Shown here piece after piece: positions 14,780 through 19,558 of a stretch of DNA of 19,558 nt. Both the position numbers and the translations under genes were made by a program. Under the pieces are notes generated by a model. It was not told where the DNA came from and searched no databases. It saw only the letters and a program-made list of their open reading frames with translations. Positions within the stretch are counted from its first letter, which is position 1. Every line of letters begins with the position of its first letter. The stretch is from SIG603 sp964370115 (lineage in GTDB: Bacteria > Bacillota > Clostridia > Oscillospirales > Acutalibacteraceae), in contig CAYJIA010000041.1 of the NCBI GenBank assembly GCA_964370115.1, positions 1-19,558 on the forward strand. The letters are read 5' to 3'.

Positions 14780-14808
14780 TTGAGATTATTTCAAAATGCA
14801 GTTATAAT
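14780..14808 (+). promoter_or_regulatory. Promoter of glgP
   Basis: TTGAGA (-35, 14780-14785) and TATAAT (-10, 14803-14808) are 17 bases apart, giving a start near 14815 and a leader of about 70 bases. It is divergent to the zapA promoter. Confidence 0.72.
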
Positions 14809-14814
14809 GTAGTA

Positions 14815-14838
14815 GATAACGCTATGCAAGTTGTTATC
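14815..14838 (+). promoter_or_regulatory. Inverted repeat at the glgP transcription start
   Basis: GATAAC (14815-14820) pairs with GTTATC (14833-14838) right at the predicted start, followed by GTTTACG. The place suits an operator for a sugar-responsive repressor (LacI-type sites often contain AACG/CGTT), or a 5' mRNA hairpin. The regulator is not visible in this window. Confidence 0.4.
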
Positions 14839-14883
14839 GTTTACGTTTTGGCATCCCCATAATATAGAAATGGAGAATGATAT

Positions 14884-17295
14884 ATGAATTACAAATTAAC
14901 CACGGAACAAGTAAAGAAAAGCATTTCTGACAAACTGATACACGGCTTTGGTATAAGCTGTGAGAACGCAGGCTATGACGAATACTACAAAGCTTGTGCG
15001 CTGGTATTAAAAGATCTTATGACTCAAGGTCGTTCTGAATTTGTTCAACAAGCAGTTAAGACAAACACAAAACAAGTGTATTATCTATGCATGGAATTTC
15101 TTTTAGGTCGTTCACTTAAAAACAACCTATACAATTTGGGACTCGACAAAACTTTTAGAGAAGCGCTAAGCTCTCTAAACGTAAATCTTGATAAACTGTA
15201 CGAAGCAGAACCCGACGCAGGCCTTGGCAACGGTGGTCTTGGCAGACTTGCCGCTTGCTTTATGGACGGACTTGCAACTGGAGGATACCCTGCAATGGGC
15301 TACTCTCTTCGTTATGAATATGGAATATTTAAACAAAAACTTGTAGACGGCTGGCAAACCGAGCTTCCAGATTTCTGGCTACCCGGCGGTCAAGTATGGC
15401 TACAAAAAGCCGAAGACTCCGCAATGGAGGTAAAATTCGGTGGATATATCGAAGAACAGTGGAACGACGGCCACTACAGCTGTATGCACAAAGACGCCAC
15501 TCCTGTAACCGCAATACCTTACGATATGTGCATTGCAGGCATGGACGGCAAGGGCATAAGCCTTTTAAGAATTTGGAAATCTTCAGCAGACATTTTTGAC
15601 ATGAAGCTTTTCAACGGCGGAAACTATCTAAAAGCTATGGAGCAAGATGCCATGGCAGAGGCTATTACCAAGGTTTTATACCCTGAGGACAATCACACTC
15701 AAGGTAAAACTTTAAGGCTTCAACAACAATATTTCCTTGTTTCGGCTTCTATTCAAGACATAATCAGACGCCACTTGTTCTCGCACAGCTCGCTAAGTGA
15801 GCTTCCACAGCTTGCGGCAATTCACCTAAATGACACTCACCCTGTTTTGGCAATACCAGAGATGATGCGCATTATGCTTGACGAATGTGGTTACGCTTGG
15901 GACGACGCATGGGATATCGTAAAAAGAACCATCGCCTACACAAACCATACTGTAATGCCAGAGGCGCTCGAAACTTGGAACTGCGACTTATTCCGCATGT
16001 GTCTTCCAAGAATTTATAAGATAGTTCAAGAAATTGACAGAAGATATTGGGAAGAAATGCGCCAAAGAGGCGTTGAAGAGGCAAAAATTTGGAGAACTGC
16101 TCCTATTTCTGATGGCTATGTAAAAATGGCTAATATTGCCGTTATTTCTTGCCACAGTGTAAACGGCGTTTCTGCTCTTCACAGCGACATCTTAAAAGAT
16201 TTTGTGTTCAACGATTTCTACACTATTTTCCCTGAGAAGTTTAAAAACGTAACAAACGGCATAGCTCACCGCAGATGGCTAAACCAATCTAACCCACTTC
16301 TCGGCGATTTCCTTGACAAAACCATAGGTCGTGACTATATTTATGACGCATCAAAACTAGAAGATCTTATTAAATATAAAGACGACAGCGCGGTTTTATC
16401 TGAACTTGAGAACATTAAAATGCAAAACAAGATAAGACTTGCAAAATACCTTAAAAAGCAACAAGGTGTCATAGTCGACCCTAATACTCTCTTTGATGTA
16501 CAGGTAAAAAGACTTCACGAGTATAAAAGACAGCACATGAACGCCATGCATATACTAAGCCTTTACCAAAAACTCAAGGCTAACCCAAACATGGACTTTG
16601 TCCCTAGGACTTTCTTCTTTGGTGCAAAGGCAGCCCCTGGTTACTATTTCGCAAAAGAAATTATACAATTTATTGTATCGGTCGGAAATTTAATAAACAA
16701 CGACCCAGAAGTAAACCAAAAACTAAAAGTTGTCTATATAGAAAACTATAATGTTTCTTGGGCAGAAATATTAATTCCAGCCGCCGAAGTTAGCGAGCAA
16801 ATTTCTCTTGCAGGCACCGAAGCATCGGGTACTAGCAACATGAAATTTATGATTAACGGCGCACTTACCATAGGCGCACTTGACGGAGCTACCGTTGAAA
16901 TGCACCAAGAAGTAGGCGACGATAACATGGTAATATTTGGTATGAATACACCTGAGGTTAACAGCCTAAAGGCTACAGGATACAATCCAAAATACCATTA
17001 CGACAATAACGAAACCATAAGAAATGTTCTAAATCAAATGCACACAGGCATTGCGGGAAATCATTTTAACGATTTATTTAACTCTATCACAACTTCTGAC
17101 CGCTACATGGCGCTTGCCGATTTTGAAGAATATTCACAGGCTCAACGAATTGTCTCTGAAATTTACAAAGACAAAACAAGATTTAATCGTATGTCACTTA
17201 TGAACATTGCAAAATCAGGATTTTTTGCAGCAGACCGTTCTATTAGAGACTACGAAAACAATATTTGGAATGGCAAACCTGTACCAAATAAATAA
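14884..17295 (+). CDS. glgP: Glycogen/alpha-glucan phosphorylase
   Basis: An 803-residue PLP-dependent GT35 enzyme that releases glucose 1-phosphate from the non-reducing ends of glycogen or maltodextrins. Clear signatures are EPDAGLGNGGLGRLAACFMD (about 109-128), HLNDTHPVLAIPEMMR, VKRLHEYKRQHMNA and the PLP site EASGTSNMKF, with the Schiff-base lysine at residue 654. Full family length. The ATG follows GGAG with eight-base spacing. It is the first gene of the rightward block and is followed, across a hairpin, by a GH13 glucan hydrolase, which suggests joint use of stored glucan in the cytoplasm. Confidence 0.97.
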   Translation: MNYKLTTEQVKKSISDKLIHGFGISCENAGYDEYYKACALVLKDLMTQGRSEFVQQAVKTNTKQVYYLCMEFLLGRSLKNNLYNLGLDKTFREALSSLNVNLDKLYEAEPDAGLGNGGLGRLAACFMDGLATGGYPAMGYSLRYEYGIFKQKLVDGWQTELPDFWLPGGQVWLQKAEDSAMEVKFGGYIEEQWNDGHYSCMHKDATPVTAIPYDMCIAGMDGKGISLLRIWKSSADIFDMKLFNGGNYLKAMEQDAMAEAITKVLYPEDNHTQGKTLRLQQQYFLVSASIQDIIRRHLFSHSSLSELPQLAAIHLNDTHPVLAIPEMMRIMLDECGYAWDDAWDIVKRTIAYTNHTVMPEALETWNCDLFRMCLPRIYKIVQEIDRRYWEEMRQRGVEEAKIWRTAPISDGYVKMANIAVISCHSVNGVSALHSDILKDFVFNDFYTIFPEKFKNVTNGIAHRRWLNQSNPLLGDFLDKTIGRDYIYDASKLEDLIKYKDDSAVLSELENIKMQNKIRLAKYLKKQQGVIVDPNTLFDVQVKRLHEYKRQHMNAMHILSLYQKLKANPNMDFVPRTFFFGAKAAPGYYFAKEIIQFIVSVGNLINNDPEVNQKLKVVYIENYNVSWAEILIPAAEVSEQISLAGTEASGTSNMKFMINGALTIGALDGATVEMHQEVGDDNMVIFGMNTPEVNSLKATGYNPKYHYDNNETIRNVLNQMHTGIAGNHFNDLFNSITTSDRYMALADFEEYSQAQRIVSEIYKDKTRFNRMSLMNIAKSGFFAADRSIRDYENNIWNGKPVPNK

Positions 17296-17307
17296 TAATA
17301 TGTAAGA

Positions 17308-17342
17308 AAAAGGCTGTCTATCATACTGGCCGACAGCCTTTT
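17308..17342 (+). terminator. Hairpin between glgP and the GH13 gene
   Basis: AAAAGGCTGTC (17308-17318) pairs perfectly with GACAGCCTTTT (17332-17342), an 11-bp stem with a short T tail. It ends glgP mRNA or acts as an attenuator or stabiliser. No clear promoter lies between it and the next gene, so some read-through is likely. Confidence 0.65.
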
Positions 17343-17358
17343 ATAAGGACTTGATTTT

Positions 17359-19284
17359 ATGTTTAATTCTCGAAGCGAAGAATTTCGTTGTCCCACGGGG
17401 GCAGTAGCACAAGACACAAAAATACATTTTAAAATTTCTCCACAAAGACTTTTAGAAATTTATGCATCGTCACTCATCGTAGAAGATGCAAACGGAAACA
17501 TCACCTACTATGACATGTACTGGTGTGGCATGAACGGAAACAACCACGAATGGTGGGAATGTCACTTTACGCCCAAAGAGGCAGGCGTTTATTTTTACCG
17601 ATTTGAAGTAAAAAACAAAAACGGCGCCCACGGTGTGTTTAAAGACGAGGGTTCCTCTTCTGTAATCACCGACCACGGCTGTAAATGGCAACTTACCGTA
17701 TATGAAAACGACTTCAAAACACCAGACTGGCTAACCGGCGGCGTGATTTACCAAATTTTTCCCGACAGGTTTCATAATTCGGGTAAAGAAAAAATAAATG
17801 TACCAAACGACAGATATATCCACAAAACTTGGGATGAAGAAATACTATGGGCACCAAATGAAAAAGGAGTTATCACAAACTCCGACTATTTTGGAGGCGA
17901 TTTGCTAGGAATTAGTCAAAAACTTGACTATATTAAATCGCTAGGTGTCACTTGTATTTATTTAAACCCTATCTTTGAGTCGCACTCAAACCATAGGTAC
18001 GACACCGCAGATTACAGCAAAATCGACCCACTGCTAGGTGACGAAGAAGATTTTAAGACGCTTTGCCAAAAAGCAGACGCTTTGGGCATTAAAATAATTA
18101 TAGACGGCGTTTTTAACCACACGGGAAGCGACAGTATTTACTTTAACCGTGAGGGCAGATACAAGGAAGACGGCGCCTACAACTCTCAAAATTCGCCGTT
18201 TTACCCTTGGTACAGCTTTAAAAAATGGCCGAATGATTACTCATGTTGGTGGAATTTTATCACCTTGCCTAATGTAAATGAATTAAACGAAGATTATCAA
18301 AACTATATAGTCGGCGAAAAAGGCATAATAAGAAAATGGATAGAACTCGGCGCAGCTGGTTGGCGACTAGACGTCGCGGACGAGCTACCAGACGTATTTT
18401 TAGACAGCATTTATGAAGCTTCTAAAAAGCAAGACAAAAATGCCATTGTCATGGGCGAAGTATGGGAAGACGCCTCCACAAAATGTGCTTACGGCTCACG
18501 CAGAAGATACCTCTTAGGCAGACAAATGGACACTGTAATGAACTATCCTTTTAGACGTGCCATTTTGGAATATGTAATGGGTGGCGACGCCTCGGACTCT
18601 GCCGAACAAATCGAAAGCATAGTAGAAAATTACCCCGCACAGTGCCTAAATATTTTAATGAATCACATAGGCACCCACGATACTGAAAGGGCTATAACTC
18701 TGCTTGCAGGCGAGCCTATGAGCTCAAACGACAGAAAATGGCAAAGCACACACCATTTATCTGATTATCAGTATGTTTTAGGTGTGTTTAAGCTAAAGCT
18801 GGCAACGCTTATGCAGTTCACCCTACCCGGTGTTCCAAGTATTTACTACGGCGATGAAGCGGGCATGCAGGGCTACAAAGACCCGTTTAACCGCGGAACT
18901 TTCCCTTGGGGTCGTGAAGACGCAAAGCTACAAGACTGGCACAGAGATTTGGCAAAAATAAGACAAGACTATGACGTTTTTAAAGACGGCAAACTAAGGG
19001 TAGTTTTTGCAAACGAAAATGTGCTTTGTTATGAAAGATATAACACGTTTACACAGGACACCACTGTTAAAGTAAGGCCAACTAAGGATAATCCAATTAC
19101 AGAAAAAACTGTCACCGTAACAAAGGAAGAAGTCATATTTGTCGTCTTAAATACTAGCGATAAATACTCTAGTGTACCTGTAAAACTTGAAGCTCCCAAG
19201 ACGGTTTTAGGCACAGATTATTCCGATAATTTCAATCTCCCACCCTATGGATATTCAGTTTTTCACTATATTAAGACAAAATAA
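17359..19284 (+). CDS. GH13 alpha-glucan hydrolase (neopullulanase/cyclomaltodextrinase type)
   Basis: A 641-residue alpha-amylase family enzyme without a signal peptide, so cytoplasmic. The N-terminal 120 or so residues form a beta-rich domain (YYDMYWCGMNGNNHEWWECH) like the N-domains of neopullulanases and maltogenic amylases. The catalytic barrel starts near GGVIYQIFPDRFHNSG. Conserved regions are DGVFNH (249-254), GWRLDVADE with nucleophile Asp338, GEVWED with acid/base Glu367 and NHIGTHDTE with Asp441; all catalytic residues are present. A C-terminal beta domain follows. It likely trims branched or short maltodextrins beside GlgP; exact specificity cannot be told. The ATG follows AAGGA. 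Confidence 0.9.
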   Translation: MFNSRSEEFRCPTGAVAQDTKIHFKISPQRLLEIYASSLIVEDANGNITYYDMYWCGMNGNNHEWWECHFTPKEAGVYFYRFEVKNKNGAHGVFKDEGSSSVITDHGCKWQLTVYENDFKTPDWLTGGVIYQIFPDRFHNSGKEKINVPNDRYIHKTWDEEILWAPNEKGVITNSDYFGGDLLGISQKLDYIKSLGVTCIYLNPIFESHSNHRYDTADYSKIDPLLGDEEDFKTLCQKADALGIKIIIDGVFNHTGSDSIYFNREGRYKEDGAYNSQNSPFYPWYSFKKWPNDYSCWWNFITLPNVNELNEDYQNYIVGEKGIIRKWIELGAAGWRLDVADELPDVFLDSIYEASKKQDKNAIVMGEVWEDASTKCAYGSRRRYLLGRQMDTVMNYPFRRAILEYVMGGDASDSAEQIESIVENYPAQCLNILMNHIGTHDTERAITLLAGEPMSSNDRKWQSTHHLSDYQYVLGVFKLKLATLMQFTLPGVPSIYYGDEAGMQGYKDPFNRGTFPWGREDAKLQDWHRDLAKIRQDYDVFKDGKLRVVFANENVLCYERYNTFTQDTTVKVRPTKDNPITEKTVTVTKEEVIFVVLNTSDKYSSVPVKLEAPKTVLGTDYSDNFNLPPYGYSVFHYIKTK

Positions 19285-19306
19285 GTTTAGAAAAATTAAA
19301 AATCAC

Positions 19307-19335
19307 TTGACTTTTGTCTTAATATGTTGTATAAT
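19307..19335 (+). promoter_or_regulatory. Promoter of tRNA-Arg
   Basis: TTGACT (-35, 19307-19312) and TATAAT (-10, 19330-19335) with a 17-base spacer, about 30 bases before the mature tRNA end. Confidence 0.8.
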
Positions 19336-19364
19336 TTTCTAGCTGTGACAAACCACAGCATTGT

Positions 19365-19441
19365 GCGCCCGTAGCTCAGCCGGATAGAGTGTTTGGCTAC
19401 GAACCAAAAGGTCACAGGTTCGAATCCTGTCGGGCGTGCCA
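19365..19441 (+). tRNA. tRNA-Arg (anticodon ACG)
   Basis: A complete cloverleaf of 77 bases including an encoded CCA. The acceptor stem is GCGCCCG/CGGGCGT (outer pair G-T), the D arm contains TAGCTCAGCCGGATAGAG, the anticodon stem TTTGG/CCAAA encloses the loop CTACGAA with ACG at 19399-19401, and the T arm is ACAGGTTCGAATCCTGT. The ACG anticodon is normally edited to ICG and reads CGU, CGC and CGA. Confidence 0.97.
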
Positions 19442-19445
19442 GTCG

Positions 19446-19482
19446 AAAGCCTCGACACGTATTTTGCGTGTCGAGGCTTTTT
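19446..19482 (+). terminator. Intrinsic terminator of tRNA-Arg
   Basis: AAAGCCTCGACACG (19446-19459) pairs perfectly with CGTGTCGAGGCTTT (19467-19480), a 14-bp stem with a 7-base loop and a T tail directly behind the tRNA. Confidence 0.92.
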
Positions 19483-19503
19483 ATGCTTAAATAACTTGTC
19501 AGA

Positions 19504-19558
19504 AATTAAAAGTTTTACTAAATTTTTTTCAAAAAATTTCGGGTTCTTAGGGCAGAGC
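19504..19558 (-). repeat. Second copy of the palindrome array, cut by the window edge
   Basis: About 41 of 49 bases align, in opposite orientation, with 1656-1704. It includes a 9-bp stem AAATTTTTT/AAAAAATTT (19520-19528 with 19531-19539) and the spacer GGTTCTTAGG, and runs off the window inside the next palindrome (CTTAGGGC-AGA-GC). Confidence 0.75.

Overview
The window looks like a chromosomal segment of a low-GC, Gram-positive-type Clostridia bacterium (Firmicutes), possibly an uncultured gut lineage; genus cannot be assigned from sequence alone. Supporting signs are AT-rich intergenic DNA, strong AGGAGG-like ribosome binding sites, GTG/TTG starts, sigma-A style promoters with 17-bp spacers, a T-box leader ahead of hisS-aspS, and a mreBCD-mrdA-minD cell-shape cluster typical of Clostridia.

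Layout. Positions 1-610 hold a broken Phd/Doc toxin-antitoxin pair on the minus strand: the antitoxin is intact, the Doc toxin stops after 52 codons where it runs into a dispersed repeat. A peptidase E-like gene follows (609-1316, minus). Positions 1317-1752 have no gene and are filled with palindromic repeat modules. From 14617 leftwards everything is on the minus strand: zapA, a U32 peptidase-family protein, dut, then mreB-mreC-mreD-mrdA (PBP2), a MinD-like ATPase, methylglyoxal synthase (mgsA), and an Asp-type T-box leader controlling hisS-aspS. From 14780 rightwards everything is on the plus strand: glycogen phosphorylase, a cytoplasmic GH13 alpha-glucan hydrolase, and tRNA-Arg(ACG) with its own promoter and terminator. 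The right edge begins a second copy of the palindromic repeat seen at 1626-1704.

How the genes work together. ZapA and the Mre/PBP2/MinD genes belong to cell division and elongation; dut and the U32 protein are housekeeping (dUTP removal, probable RNA hydroxylation). HisS and AspS charge tRNAs and are controlled by tRNA-Asp charging. GlgP and the GH13 enzyme form an intracellular glycogen/maltodextrin breakdown pair.

Most notable observations: (1) the MreB homologue has lost the Asp and Gly/Thr residues of its second phosphate-binding motif, and the mgsA product lacks the residues equivalent to the catalytic Asp71 and to His98 of the E. coli enzyme; MinD lacks an evident membrane-targeting tail and has no minC, minE or rodA beside it, so this shape cluster looks partly degenerate. 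(2) A palindromic repeat family occurs in opposite orientations near both ends of the window, with compensatory changes in one stem. (3) The Doc toxin is cut at a 6-base match to a GTAGGGGC-type repeat. (4) A 10/11-bp phased repeat lies before dut, and divergent overlapping promoters with one near-perfect antisense promoter lie between mreB and dut.
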